Below, piece after piece: positions 1-9,038 of a DNA stretch of 64,000 bases. Below the pieces are notes generated by a model. The model saw only the letters and a program-made list of their open reading frames with translations. It was not told the DNA's origin and did no database searches. Position numbers and translations under genes: made by a program. The stretch is from positions 581,218 to 645,217 of the forward strand of contig JAIMKW010000002.1 in the NCBI GenBank assembly GCA_020692215.1, written 5' to 3'. Source of the stretch: Sandarakinorhabdus sp. (GTDB lineage: Bacteria; Pseudomonadota; Alphaproteobacteria; Sphingomonadales; Sphingomonadaceae). The first letter of the stretch is position 1. Every line of letters begins with the position of its first letter.

Positions 1-242
1 TTGTGGTTGCCGCTCTGGGCAATATCCATCAGCGCATTGTTCGCGCTCGGCCCCCATTGCCATGTGTCATCGAACGCCTCGATGCTCGCGTCCGCGCCAT
101 TCCCCGAAGCGCTCTTGAACAGCACATTATAGGTCGCGTTCGAATTGAAGGGCGGGTCCAGATAGACAAGATCGACCGTCTCGTCCCTCACATGCGCGCG
201 CAGCACATCCAGATTGTCGCCATAATAAAGCCGGTTCACCAT
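1..242 (-). CDS. Site-specific DNA methyltransferase, N-terminal part (cut by window edge)
   Basis: Reading the minus strand from the ATG at 242, the frame stays open to the window edge and gives about 80 residues. Residues 6-14 (YYGDNLDVL) look like the start of a Mod-type methylase, and residues 28-35 (LDPPFNSN) are the catalytic DPPF/DPPY motif of the amino-methyltransferases that make N6-methyladenine or N4-methylcytosine. A purine-rich AAGG lies 6 nt before the ATG. The style resembles type III Mod and orphan modification enzymes rather than CcrM, whose N-terminus differs. Whether a restriction gene accompanies it cannot be seen. Confidence 0.85.
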   Translation of the reverse strand, partial: MVNRLYYGDNLDVLRAHVRDETVDLVYLDPPFNSNATYNVLFKSASGNGADASIEAFDDTWQWGPSANNALMDIAQSGNH

Positions 243-511
243 ACCGCACCTTGGCGCAACCCAAGCGCACCCGGCAAGATAACAAACGCCTGTCCTGCAC
301 AGGATTTTTCAGCATAGCTCAAACGGCTTCGGCAACGCTCTTTCAAATCGCTGCGCCTTTTCGCTGTCCTACAGCGATCGTCCATGCCACCCGAACAGGT
401 GCCACGCGAACAGGCGCGGGCGCGAACCCGCATGACCTTTCGCGCCTTTCGCCCCCGCCGCGTCACCACGGCAGGCTGGCGCAACAGCGCCACTTCCGCC
501 ACCATCCCCCC

Positions 512-895
512 ATGCAACAAGCCCCCCGCCTCCTCCCGGCGCTCGCCGCGTTCAACGCCATCCTCGCCCTCACCTTCGGCACCTTCGCCGCCCATGGCAT
601 CAAGGATCCGCAGGCGCGGGAATGGATCATGACAGGCGTGATCTTCCAGCTTCCCCACGCAGCCGCCGTCTTCGCCCTGCTGGCGTGGCGGAATGCAAAG
701 CCCGTGCACTATGGCGCATGGGCGCTGGCCATCGGCAGCCTCATCTTCGCAAGCGTGCTGAACGCGCTGGCGCTGGGCGCACCCCGCGGCGTTGCAGCCT
801 TCGCCCCCATCGGCGGGTCGCTGATGATGCTCGGCTGGGTCTGGATAGCCCTCATCGCCCTAGCCGGAGACAGGCTGAACCGCCTGGGCCTCTAA
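512..895 (+). CDS. DUF423 family small membrane protein
   Basis: This is a 127-residue protein with four predicted membrane segments (about residues 8-28, 40-58, 66-86 and 93-114). The N-terminal stretch with AFNAILALTFGTFAAHGIK and the later HAAAVFALLA segment are typical of DUF423 (YgdD-like) inner-membrane proteins, whose function is unknown. I chose the ATG at 512 because family members start just before the first helix; the open frame upstream encodes low-complexity Arg/Pro/Thr sequence that looks non-coding. It is divergent from the methyltransferase, and 269 bp lie between the two genes. Confidence 0.85.
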   Translation: MQQAPRLLPALAAFNAILALTFGTFAAHGIKDPQAREWIMTGVIFQLPHAAAVFALLAWRNAKPVHYGAWALAIGSLIFASVLNALALGAPRGVAAFAPIGGSLMMLGWVWIALIALAGDRLNRLGL

Positions 896-995
896 CTTTC
901 GCAACCCGCAAACCGGCAGCGCAGCAGCCACGAACCGAAGGTCAGCCGCAGGCTGATCCGCGACCGCGCGCCCCGAGCTTCAGCGGAAGACGCAA

Positions 996-1011
996 GGCCG
1001 CAGAAGCGGCC
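996..1011. repeat. Short GGCCGC-AGAA-GCGGCC hairpin in the DUF423-secA gap
   Basis: A perfect 6-bp stem with a 4-nt loop sits in the 151-bp gap between the DUF423 gene and secA. A second small inverted repeat (TCAGCC-GCA-GGCTGA) lies upstream near 942. Neither is followed by a T-run. The GGCCGC/GCGGCC stem is the same as in each of the 36-bp repeats at the end of the MlaF-type gene, which may be coincidence in GC-rich DNA. Confidence 0.35.
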
Positions 1012-1036
1012 GCCCGCAGGTTAGACCAGAGATAAA

Positions 1037-1060
1037 GCCTTGCTGCCTAGGCAGCAAGGC
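1037..1060 (-). terminator. Palindrome at the secA stop, candidate terminator
   Basis: A 24-bp perfect palindrome (GCCTTGCTGCCT followed by its reverse complement) is formed from the last codons and TAG stop of secA plus the bases just after it. On the minus strand it is followed by TTTATCT, a short T-tract. A terminator overlapping the stop codon is the simplest reading; the weak T-tract keeps confidence moderate. Confidence 0.55.
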
Positions 1061-3833
1061 CGTGACAATGCTTGAACTTGTTGCCCGAACCGCACGGGCA
1101 CAGAGTGTTGCGCCCCACGGAGCGCTGCCATGTGTCGGGGTTTTCAGGAACAAAATCCGGGCCGAACAAATGCGCAACCGATTGCGCAGACTCCACTTCA
1201 TCGGGGGAAAGCGGATCCCCCATCGCAAAGATGCCGGGCGCCGCCGTGGCAACCCCGCCAAAGGCCGACATTTCCGAAGGCAGGCGCGGTGCGGAAGGCC
1301 CGCCGTCCAGCTTCAGGAAATCGGGCAGATCCGGCATAGGCATTGCCTCTGGCGCGCGGAATTCGGCAAAGGCCAGCATCCGCGTCACATCTTCGCGCAC
1401 GGTCTTCAGCATCCGCTCGAACAGGTGGAAAGCTTCCGATTTATACTCGTTCAGCGGCTGCTTCTGCGCATAAGCCCGTAGGTGCACCACCTGCCGCAGG
1501 GCATCCAGTGTCGCCAGATGCTCCTTCCAATAATGGTCCAGGCTCTGCAGCATGAAATTCTTTTCAATCTGCAGCCAGCTTTCTTCGGGAACGCTGGCCT
1601 GCTTGGCAGCCATCTTCGCTTCCAGCTGTGTGTTCAGTCGCTCCACGAAGATTTCCTGGTCGACAGCATCTTCCTTCACCCATTCGGAAATGGGCACATC
1701 CAAATTCAGTTCGGTGGTAACAGCCGTCTGCAGCCCTTCCACGTCCCACTGCTCGGGGTAGGTGCCGGGCGGGGCAAACTTCTCCACGATGTCAGCCACT
1801 GCATCCTGCCGGAATTCCAGAACGATATCGGATACCTTTTCCGCGTCCATGATGTCGGCACGTTGCTCGTACACCACCTTGCGCTGGTCGTTCATCACGT
1901 CATCATATTGCAGCAGCTGCTTGCGGATATCGTAGTTCCGCGCCTCCACCTTCTTCTGCGCCGTCTCGATCGCCTTGGAAATCCATGGGTGCACAATGGC
2001 CTCCCCATCATCCAGCCCCGAGTTCATCACCCGGTGCAGCATGTTCTGCTGGCCGAAGATACGCAGCAGATCATCATCGAGGCTCAGGTAAAAGCGAGAA
2101 AGCCCAGGGTCGCCCTGCCGGCCCGAACGGCCGCGCAGCTGGTTGTCGATCCGCCGGCTTTCGTGCCGCTCGGTGCCCAGCACGAACAACCCTCCGGCCT
2201 CGCGCACCTTCTCCCGCTCGGCCAGCACTTCAGCCTTGATCTCGGCAATCCGCTGCTCGCGCTCGGGGCCTTCGGGAACGCCAGCCAGTTCACCCTCGAT
2301 GCGAACCTCAAGGTTTCCACCCAACTGGATGTCCGTCCCGCGGCCGGCCATGTTGGTGGCAATCGTCACGGCGCCCAGCCGCCCGGCCTGCGCCACGATC
2401 TGCGCTTCCTGCTCATGATAGCGCGCATTCAGCACCGAATGCTCCACGCCCTCCTTCGTCAGAAAGCCGGAAAGCGCTTCGGATTTCTCGATCGAAACCG
2501 TGCCCACCAGCACCGGCTGCCCCTTCAGCGAGGCTTCCTTCACGGTTTTCACGATGGCGGCAAACTTGTCGGCCTCGTTCTTGTAGAACTCGTCCTGATC
2601 GTCCTGCCGCCGCACGTCCACATTGGTGGGTATCTCCACCACGTTCAGCTTGTAGATGTCGAAGAATTCCGGCGCTTCGGTCGCGGCCGTCCCCGTCATC
2701 CCCGAAAGCTTGGGGTAGAGGCGGAAATAATTCTGGAAGGTGATGGAAGCCAGCGTCTGGTTCTCGGGCATGATATCCACGCCCTCCTTCGCTTCCACCG
2801 CCTGGTGCAGACCGTCCGACCAGCGCCGCCCGTCCATCATCCGGCCGGTGAACTCGTCGATGATCACAACCTTGCCGTCGCGCACGATATAATCGGTATC
2901 AAGCCGGAACATCATGTTCGCCCTGAGCGCCTGGTTCAGGTGATGAACCACCTGGGTGTTCTCGAAATCATAGAGATTGGCGCCCTCCAGATGCCCGGCC
3001 GCTTCCAGCGCGCGCTCGGCGAATTCGGTGCCTTCTTCCGTCAGTATGATGGATTTGCCCTTTTCATCCTTTTCGTAGTGCTCGGGTCGGAACGTCTTCA
3101 CGATCTTGTCGACAGCGATATACAGTTCGCTCTTGTCGTCAGTCGGGCCCGAAATGATAAGCGGCGTGCGCGCTTCATCGATCAGGATCGAATCCACCTC
3201 ATCGACGATGGCGTGGTTGAACTTGCGCTGCACCATCTGCGAGCGTTCATACTTCATGTTGTCGCGCAGATAATCGAAGCCGAACTCATTGTTCGTGCCA
3301 TAGGTTATGTCGGCGGCATAGGCCGCGCGCCGCTCCACATCGTGGATATTGGGCACGATCACCCCCACACTCAGGCCCAGCCAGCGGTAAAGCTGCCCCA
3401 TCCATTCGCTGTCCCGCTTGGCAAGATAATCGTTCACCGTCACGACATGAACGCCCTTGCCCTCCAGCGCGTTCAGATAGGTTGCAAGCGTGGCAACCAG
3501 CGTCTTGCCCTCACCGGTGCGCATTTCCGCGATCTCACCCCGGTGCAGCACGATCCCGCCAATCATCTGCACATCGAAATGGCGCATCCCCAGCACCCGC
3601 TTCGAAGCCTCGCGAACCGTCGCGAACGCATCGGGCAGCAGCGCATCAAGCTTCTCGCCATTGGCCAGCCGCTCTCGGAACAGGCGCGTCTGATCCTGCA
3701 ATTCGGCGTCGGTCAGCGCTTCATACTTGCCTTCCAGCGCGCCGATCTGGCGAACGATGGGTTGCAGCGATTTCACATAACGGTCGTTTGACGAACCGAA
3801 GATGGCCTTGGCGACCTTGTTCAAGCCAAGCAT
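1047..3833 (-). CDS. secA: Preprotein translocase ATPase SecA
   Basis: This is the motor ATPase that drives unfolded preproteins through SecYEG. The 928-residue length is normal for an alphaproteobacterial SecA. Visible motifs are the Walker A GEGKT at residues 107-111, the [15 protein letters not shown] segment of the DEAD region, the GTDIQLGG and [10 protein letters not shown] helicase motifs, and a C-terminal zinc-binding SEC-C tail [14 protein letters not shown] that contacts SecB and phospholipid. It stands alone between plus-strand genes, and its stop codon is the centre of a perfect palindrome (see terminator). The accessory subunits secD, secF and yajC are about 35 kb away in this window. 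Confidence 0.99.
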   Translation of the reverse strand: MLGLNKVAKAIFGSSNDRYVKSLQPIVRQIGALEGKYEALTDAELQDQTRLFRERLANGEKLDALLPDAFATVREASKRVLGMRHFDVQMIGGIVLHRGEIAEMRTGEGKTLVATLATYLNALEGKGVHVVTVNDYLAKRDSEWMGQLYRWLGLSVGVIVPNIHDVERRAAYAADITYGTNNEFGFDYLRDNMKYERSQMVQRKFNHAIVDEVDSILIDEARTPLIISGPTDDKSELYIAVDKIVKTFRPEHYEKDEKGKSIILTEEGTEFAERALEAAGHLEGANLYDFENTQVVHHLNQALRANMMFRLDTDYIVRDGKVVIIDEFTGRMMDGRRWSDGLHQAVEAKEGVDIMPENQTLASITFQNYFRLYPKLSGMTGTAATEAPEFFDIYKLNVVEIPTNVDVRRQDDQDEFYKNEADKFAAIVKTVKEASLKGQPVLVGTVSIEKSEALSGFLTKEGVEHSVLNARYHEQEAQIVAQAGRLGAVTIATNMAGRGTDIQLGGNLEVRIEGELAGVPEGPEREQRIAEIKAEVLAEREKVREAGGLFVLGTERHESRRIDNQLRGRSGRQGDPGLSRFYLSLDDDLLRIFGQQNMLHRVMNSGLDDGEAIVHPWISKAIETAQKKVEARNYDIRKQLLQYDDVMNDQRKVVYEQRADIMDAEKVSDIVLEFRQDAVADIVEKFAPPGTYPEQWDVEGLQTAVTTELNLDVPISEWVKEDAVDQEIFVERLNTQLEAKMAAKQASVPEESWLQIEKNFMLQSLDHYWKEHLATLDALRQVVHLRAYAQKQPLNEYKSEAFHLFERMLKTVREDVTRMLAFAEFRAPEAMPMPDLPDFLKLDGGPSAPRLPSEMSAFGGVATAAPGIFAMGDPLSPDEVESAQSVAHLFGPDFVPENPDTWQRSVGRNTLCPCGSGNKFKHCHGLAA

Positions 3834-3939
3834 GGGTAGCCTTCACGAAAACGGACGGGCCCCAGCTTGCCGCTGCGGCCTTACGGAGCGTCAAATAGGA
3901 ACAGGGGAGCAAAGCGTCAATTGCGCCGACTGTTGGCAA

Positions 3940-4557
3940 TCATTGCGCTGCCATCGCGCAGCCCTTGGCCGGCAGCCTATGGCGGCGGCGGCGAAGCCCC
4001 ATACCAACCAGTCCGAAACCGCTGATCATCATGGCCCAGGCGCCCGGTTCAGGGATCGGCGCACTCTCCGAAAAGTCCAGCCGGAACTTCACATCGGACA
4101 CCCGCGTCATGCTGATCGCAAAGGCAGTTGTCTGCACATTGGCAAAGCCGGTGGAATCCGGGTCGGTCCCGGTGAAAATCCGGTTCTCCCCTTCCACGAA
4201 CAGGATCACCGAAGGATCGATGCTGAACGCCAGGATCGATCCGATTTCAACCCTGGGCGGCGACGAAACGCCAAGGCCGCCAACAATCCAGGTCTCGCCA
4301 TTGGCCCACAATCCATCGATGCCAAGGAAGAAGCTCTGAGCAGAAAAGCTGTTCGAAACCGCATCATAGTCAGCATAGGGCGTATAGGCACCCATGGTGA
4401 AGGCCCGATCCTCCAGCAGAACGAGATCATCGCCCTCGCCATAGCTGAAGTCCGCAAGTCCGGACACCTCGATATAGCCTTCCTGCGCTGCAACGGGCGG
4501 CGCGCCTGCCAGCGCAGCCAATACCAATCCGGCAAGACCAAATGTCCCGACTCGCAT
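3940..4557 (-). CDS. Exported PEPxxWA-CTERM protein of unknown function
   Basis: This is a 205-residue protein with an N-terminal signal peptide (hydrophobic run about residues 5-22, cleavage after VAA). The C-terminal sorting signal has the motif PEPGAWAMMI, a hydrophobic helix and an RRRR cluster, followed by about 12 further residues. The middle is acidic and probably beta-rich, with no family I recognise. The ATG at 4557 has GGGAGGG 5 nt upstream, whereas an ATG at 4590 lacks such a site. PEP-CTERM tails are processed by an exosortase/archaeosortase-like enzyme, and none is visible in this window. It is divergent from argJ. Confidence 0.75.
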   Translation of the reverse strand: MRVGTFGLAGLVLAALAGAPPVAAQEGYIEVSGLADFSYGEGDDLVLLEDRAFTMGAYTPYADYDAVSNSFSAQSFFLGIDGLWANGETWIVGGLGVSSPPRVEIGSILAFSIDPSVILFVEGENRIFTGTDPDSTGFANVQTTAFAISMTRVSDVKFRLDFSESAPIPEPGAWAMMISGFGLVGMGLRRRRHRLPAKGCAMAAQ

Positions 4558-4709
4558 CGCACCCTCCCTGCTGCCCTCGCATGCTTTCATAGCAGATTTT
4601 GGTCGCCGATCCCATCATCCAGCGCGGTTCCACAGGCTTTGCACAACGGGCTTGGGCCATGGCCCCAAAGGCCTTCTCCAACACCGGAAAAGTGCCTATC
4701 GGAGGGCCC

Positions 4710-5933
4710 ATGCAAACCTCCACCCTTTCCCGCCCCTTCCCGGCCCTCCCCGATATCGCCGGCTGCACCCGCGGCACGGCCACCGCAGGCTACAAACCAT
4801 GGGACAGGGCAGACATCACCCTCCTCGCCTTTGCCGAAGGCACCACGGTGGCCGGTGTCACCACCTGTTCGAAATGCCCTTCCCCCGAAGTCGAGCATTG
4901 CCGCCGGATCCTGCCCGGCGGCACCGCGCGGGGCCTTGTTGTGAACGCCGGCAACTCCAACGCCTTCACGGGAAAACGGGGGGCGGAGGCCTGCGCCCTT
5001 CAGGTCGCAGAGGCCGCCCGCCTGCTCGGCTGCGCGCCCACCGAAATCTTCGCCAGTTCCACCGGGGTCATTGGCTTGCCGCTCCCAGCCGACAAGGCGC
5101 AAGCGGGCGTGCGTGCAGCCCATGCCACACTCGGCCATGCAAGCTGGCACGAGGTCACCGCTGCTATCGGCACCACAGACACCTTCCCCAAGGCCGCTCT
5201 GCGCGAAGCCATCGTCGGCGGCACGAAAGTCTCGCTTGTCGGCATCATCAAGGGCTCGGGCATGATCGCACCCGACATGGCGACAATGCTCGGCTACATC
5301 GTTACCGATGCCGCGATCGACGCCCCGCTTTTCCAGGCCATGCTGTCCCACGCCAACGCCCGCACCTTCTCCTGCATCACGGTCGATGGCGACACCTCCA
5401 CCTCCGACACCGTGCTGGCCTTTGCCACCGGCGGCGCAGGAGCCCCGCGCATCACCAGCAATGAAAGCCCCGGCGCGGATGCCTTCGCTGCCGCACTCAC
5501 CGATCTCTGCCGCGAGCTCGCGCAGCTTGTCGTCCGCGATGGCGAGGGCGCATCGAAGTTCATCGAAATCCGCGTCGCGGGTGCTGAAAGCGATGAAAGT
5601 GCCCACCGGATCGCCAAGAGCATCGCCAATTCACCGCTGGTGAAAACCGCGATTGCCGGCGGAGATGCCAATTGGGGCCGTATCGTGATGGCAGTGGGCA
5701 AGGCAGGCGAACCCGCCGAACGCGATCTGCTCTCCATCCGCTTCGGGGGCATCGAAGTCGCCGCCAACGGCATGGTGGTGGCGGGCTATGATGAAACCCC
5801 CGTCGCGGCCCACCTGGCCGGACAGGATATCGATATCGCAGTCGAAATCGGGCTGGGCGATGGCCGCGCAACTGTGTGGACCTGCGACCTGACGCATGGC
5901 TACATCAGCATCAACGCCGACTACCGAAGCTGA
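4710..5933 (+). CDS. argJ: Bifunctional glutamate N-acetyltransferase/amino-acid acetyltransferase ArgJ
   Basis: ArgJ transfers the acetyl group from N-acetylornithine to glutamate (cyclic arginine pathway) and may also use acetyl-CoA. The 407-residue protein carries the self-cleavage region KGSGMIAPDMATMLG, where the proenzyme is cut before the Thr of MATML into alpha and beta chains. It ends in the usual HGYISINADYRS. I chose the ATG at 4710 because GGAGGG lies 5 nt upstream and family members begin near here. The residue before MATML is Asp where Asn is more usual (APNMATML). It stands alone, convergent with the PhoX-like gene. Confidence 0.97.
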   Translation: MQTSTLSRPFPALPDIAGCTRGTATAGYKPWDRADITLLAFAEGTTVAGVTTCSKCPSPEVEHCRRILPGGTARGLVVNAGNSNAFTGKRGAEACALQVAEAARLLGCAPTEIFASSTGVIGLPLPADKAQAGVRAAHATLGHASWHEVTAAIGTTDTFPKAALREAIVGGTKVSLVGIIKGSGMIAPDMATMLGYIVTDAAIDAPLFQAMLSHANARTFSCITVDGDTSTSDTVLAFATGGAGAPRITSNESPGADAFAAALTDLCRELAQLVVRDGEGASKFIEIRVAGAESDESAHRIAKSIANSPLVKTAIAGGDANWGRIVMAVGKAGEPAERDLLSIRFGGIEVAANGMVVAGYDETPVAAHLAGQDIDIAVEIGLGDGRATVWTCDLTHGYISINADYRS

Positions 5934-5964
5934 CACCAGCCACCTTCATTGCGCAACATCGCAA

Positions 5965-5992
5965 GGGCCGCTCCGCATCGGCGGAACGGCCC
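5965..5992. terminator. Bidirectional terminator between argJ and the PhoX-like gene
   Basis: This is an inverted repeat with arms GGGCCG-c-TCCGC and GCGGA-a-CGGCCC, one mismatch and an ATCG loop. On the plus strand it is followed by CTTT. It sits in the 78-bp gap between two convergent genes, where a shared terminator is expected. Confidence 0.65.
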
Positions 5993-6011
5993 CTTTCCGT
6001 ACTGGCCGCTA

Positions 6012-7625
6012 TCAGGCCGAAACGATGGCCCGGCGGCGACGGGCAGCAAAGCCCACGATCCCAAAGCCGGCAACCAGAAGCGCCCATGTCGCGGGTTCAG
6101 GAACGCCGGATTGAAGGATGAACAACTGCCCACCCTCGACGAGATCGGCATTGCCCAGGCTGATGCTGTGCGCCTGCACATCGCCCAGGAAGACCGACCC
6201 CAGCTTCCTTCCGAACAGCGCGGAGATATCGACGATGCCAGAGGTTTCCCAGTTGCCGAAGTCAGCAGGTGCGCCATCCACCTGCCCGAACGGCACAGCC
6301 GAGCGGTCAACGGTGGCGACAGTCTTCACCGATCCGTCAAGGCCAACTTCCAGAAGGCTTGCTTCCCGGGGATTGGCATCGATCACGGAAGCCCAGTTCG
6401 TCGAACGGTCTTCCTGGATCAGCAGCTTGTCAGCACCGGCCCAGTCCAGATTGTCCGGGCTGCGCAGGGCATGGGTGGCATCCGTGTTGCCGTTGTACAC
6501 GATGGTGGTGTTGCCTGCGGTCGGGTTGCCTTCGGCATCGAACGCAAGGCTGACGGTGTAGACCGTTCCCCATGTGTCGGCACCTTCGGCGAACTGCGAC
6601 CGGCCAGTGGACGCGAAGGCGAGCAGCTGGCCATTTTCGGGGTTCACTGCCAGATCCTCGGGGCGGGAAAACTGGAACGCGCCCTTTGCTGCTGCTTCGG
6701 CCTTCAGGGTCGCCTGATCGGCAAAACCAGCCGCATCATAACCGGGCTGACCGGCCTTGGATGCATCCTGCACCGTCAGTTCGACCCAGGCACCGGTGCG
6801 GGCATCGCCGTTCGAGCCATTGAAGGTCCGCGGATCGACATCACCGGCATCGGACTTCCAGGCATAAAGCTTGCCGCCGACAAGGCCGTTGCGCTCCAGG
6901 ATATCTCCGCCGGCTTTCTTTTCACCGACATAGAGATAGAGCGGCGCGCCTTGCGAATCGTCGCCGATCACGATGCCAACCTTGTTGCTGACACCCGTGT
7001 CGACAACAGCGACATTCTCAAAGGAAGCGCGACCGAGCCAGGGCAGCGCGTGCAGGGTGCCCGTCTTGGGATCGAGCGCATAGCCTGTGCCGTTTGTGCC
7101 TTCCTCACCCGTAAAGAACAGGCGGTCTGCAAGGCCGCGACCGCTGCCAAAGCCATTCGATTCAACCAGAACAGCCGAGCAGAATCGACCAAGCCCGCCG
7201 CCGAGCTGGCCAGCATCCACAACCAGGTTGCCAGCCCGGTCAACGATCTTCGAATAGGCCTGCCCCGCATTAACGATGCCAAGGCTTGACTTGTCGATAT
7301 CGAAATAGCTTACCCGCGCGCCCGTCAGCGAGGTGCCATTGTCAAGGGTGTAGGCAGCGCCGCGGTCCGGACGCAGTTCGTGGCTGACAAAGGCGCGGAT
7401 GGTCTTGGCATCAAGGCTGTAGGCGCCAATCCCGTCCATCACGCCCAGCGGGCGGTAGCCGTTGGCAAAGGTCTCACCTACGGTAAACAGGCCAGTATAA
7501 CCCCAACCGCTCTTGGTCTGCATCATCGGCGCAGCGGTGGTCTGGGTCGGAACGAAGCTGGCGGCGCTGGCGATTCCGGCGCTCGCAATCAGGGTTGTGG
7601 TCAGAAGCAATTTCGACAGGTGCAT
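6012..7625 (-). CDS. Exported PhoX/DUF839-like protein with PEPxxWA-CTERM tail
   Basis: This is a 537-residue protein with a clear signal peptide (LLLTTTLIASAGIASA) and the C-terminal sorting signal PEPATWALLVAGFGIVG followed by RRRR. The body contains PLGVMDGIGAY, FVSHELRP and RPEDLAVNPENGQLLAF, which match the style of the PhoX/DUF839 beta-propeller family. PhoX members are calcium/iron-dependent alkaline phosphatases, but I cannot confirm the metal ligands here, so phosphatase activity is an inference. Another ATG five codons upstream exists; I prefer 7625 because AGGGGA lies 9 nt before it. It is divergent from the GST-like gene. Confidence 0.75.
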   Translation of the reverse strand: MHLSKLLLTTTLIASAGIASAASFVPTQTTAAPMMQTKSGWGYTGLFTVGETFANGYRPLGVMDGIGAYSLDAKTIRAFVSHELRPDRGAAYTLDNGTSLTGARVSYFDIDKSSLGIVNAGQAYSKIVDRAGNLVVDAGQLGGGLGRFCSAVLVESNGFGSGRGLADRLFFTGEEGTNGTGYALDPKTGTLHALPWLGRASFENVAVVDTGVSNKVGIVIGDDSQGAPLYLYVGEKKAGGDILERNGLVGGKLYAWKSDAGDVDPRTFNGSNGDARTGAWVELTVQDASKAGQPGYDAAGFADQATLKAEAAAKGAFQFSRPEDLAVNPENGQLLAFASTGRSQFAEGADTWGTVYTVSLAFDAEGNPTAGNTTIVYNGNTDATHALRSPDNLDWAGADKLLIQEDRSTNWASVIDANPREASLLEVGLDGSVKTVATVDRSAVPFGQVDGAPADFGNWETSGIVDISALFGRKLGSVFLGDVQAHSISLGNADLVEGGQLFILQSGVPEPATWALLVAGFGIVGFAARRRRAIVSA

Positions 7626-7771
7626 TTCAGGTCCCCTCATGGTGGAGACGGATTGCTAGGGGTTGCTGATTTCCGTTCCTTGTCATGTTGATGACCGGCG
7701 CGTGACTTTCGTTAACAGTTGATGAAAAGAAACATCGGGCCCGCAATCATTTATCAAAGGGGCAACACGGC

Positions 7772-8677
7772 ATGATCATTCTCCACCATTACTCCACTTC
7801 ACCCTGGGCCGAAGTCGTCCGGCTGGCGCTAGGTCTGAAAGGCCTTTCCTGGGGCTCGGTGACGATCCCGGTGATGCTGCCCAAGCCCCGGCTGACCCCG
7901 CTGACAGGCGGCTACGCACGCACTCCCGTGCTGCAGATCGGCGCAGACATCTATTGCGATACGGCGGCCATTCTGGATGCCATTGAACAAGCCCACCCAA
8001 GCCCCAGCCTCTATCCGGCACCCCTGGGCCAAACGCACCGCCTTTTGGCCGCGCAAGCGCAGGGCGCAACCTTCTTTGCGGCTGTCGGCGCTGCCATGGG
8101 GGGGCTTCCTGCCGAGGGGATGGAGGAATTCTGGGAAGATCGGGAAAAGCGCTTTGGTATGAAACCCGAAGCGTTCCGGGCCGCAGCGCCGCATCTCGCT
8201 ACGCAGTTTTGCGCCCATCTGGCGCTTCTGGAAGCTGCCCTTTCCGACGGCCGCGCCTACCTCGGCGGCACTGACCCGGGCCACGCCGATCTCGCCCACT
8301 ACCAGTTGCTCTGGTTCCAGGGTGCCCGCACCGGTGGCGATCTCGGCCACCTCACGGGAACCCGGCCCCATCTCGGCGCCTGGGCCGCCCGCATTGCCGC
8401 GATCGGCCACGGCACCCCCACCGAAATGGATGCAGAAGACGCGCTTGCCACAGCCAAAGCGGCAACCCCCAATATCCGCGGCATGGTCGATTCTGCCAGC
8501 GGCCTGCAATCAGGCCAGAAGGTCGCAATCAGTCAGGAAGGGTGTCAGGATCCGGCTGTCGAAGGCACGCTTGCGGTCCTGACCGACCGGCGCATCAGCC
8601 TGCTGCGCACCGATCCAGAGGTGGGCGAAGTGGCCGTGCACTTCCCGCGCATCGGCCAGATCGTCAGGCCGCTTTAG
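7772..8677 (+). CDS. Glutathione S-transferase family protein
   Basis: The 301-residue protein has an N-terminal thioredoxin-like GST domain (about residues 1-80): [11 protein letters not shown] is the catalytic-loop and helix-1 region, TPVL the cis-Pro turn, and CDTAAIL the glutathione gamma-glutamyl contact (usually ES/DS). A helical C-terminal domain follows (about 95-200), and an extra roughly 80-residue extension of unknown role makes it longer than a standard GST of 200-230 residues. AAAGGGG precedes the ATG by 9 nt. Its stop codon shares TTAG with the stop of the convergent thioredoxin gene. The substrate is unknown. Confidence 0.85.
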   Translation: MIILHHYSTSPWAEVVRLALGLKGLSWGSVTIPVMLPKPRLTPLTGGYARTPVLQIGADIYCDTAAILDAIEQAHPSPSLYPAPLGQTHRLLAAQAQGATFFAAVGAAMGGLPAEGMEEFWEDREKRFGMKPEAFRAAAPHLATQFCAHLALLEAALSDGRAYLGGTDPGHADLAHYQLLWFQGARTGGDLGHLTGTRPHLGAWAARIAAIGHGTPTEMDAEDALATAKAATPNIRGMVDSASGLQSGQKVAISQEGCQDPAVEGTLAVLTDRRISLLRTDPEVGEVAVHFPRIGQIVRPL

Positions 8678-8994
8678 ATATTCGCTTCCACCCAGCCCTT
8701 CAGGCTGCTCTTGGGCTCGGCGCCCAGCTTGGTCGAAACCAGCTCACCGCCCTTGAAGATCAGCATTGTCGGGATCGAACGCACATTGAACTTGCTGGCC
8801 CATTCCGGTTCGTCGTCGATATTCACCTTGGCGATCGTCACCTTGCCGGCCAGCTCGTTCGAAATCTCTTCCAGCGCCGGGCCGATCATCCGGCACGGGC
8901 CGCACCATTCGGCCCAGAAATCGACCAGAACAGGGGTTTCGCTCTTCAGCACATCGGCCTCGAACGAGGCATCGGTCACTTTCACAGTCGCCAT
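8674..8994 (-). CDS. trxA: Thioredoxin
   Basis: This is a 106-residue thioredoxin with the redox-active WAEWCGPCR site at about residues 28-36 and the cis-proline in [10 protein letters not shown]. It is the cytoplasmic disulfide reductant for ribonucleotide reductase, methionine sulfoxide reductases (msrA lies elsewhere in this window) and others. I chose the ATG at 8994 because AAGGAG lies 6 nt upstream. It follows addA on the same strand after about 44 bp and may be co-transcribed with it. Its stop overlaps that of the convergent GST gene by 4 nt. Confidence 0.97.
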   Translation of the reverse strand: MATVKVTDASFEADVLKSETPVLVDFWAEWCGPCRMIGPALEEISNELAGKVTIAKVNIDDEPEWASKFNVRSIPTMLIFKGGELVSTKLGAEPKSSLKGWVEANI

Positions 8995-9038
8995 GGGAAC
9001 TCCTTTGATGTGCCATTGCAAATAGCGCTGGCCCGGCA

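Noticed and set aside
1482..3791. 769-codon open frame on the plus strand opposite secA
   Set aside because: It is fully antisense to a certain secA, has His/Arg/Leu-rich composition typical of a reversed GC-rich gene, no ribosome site and no recognisable domain.
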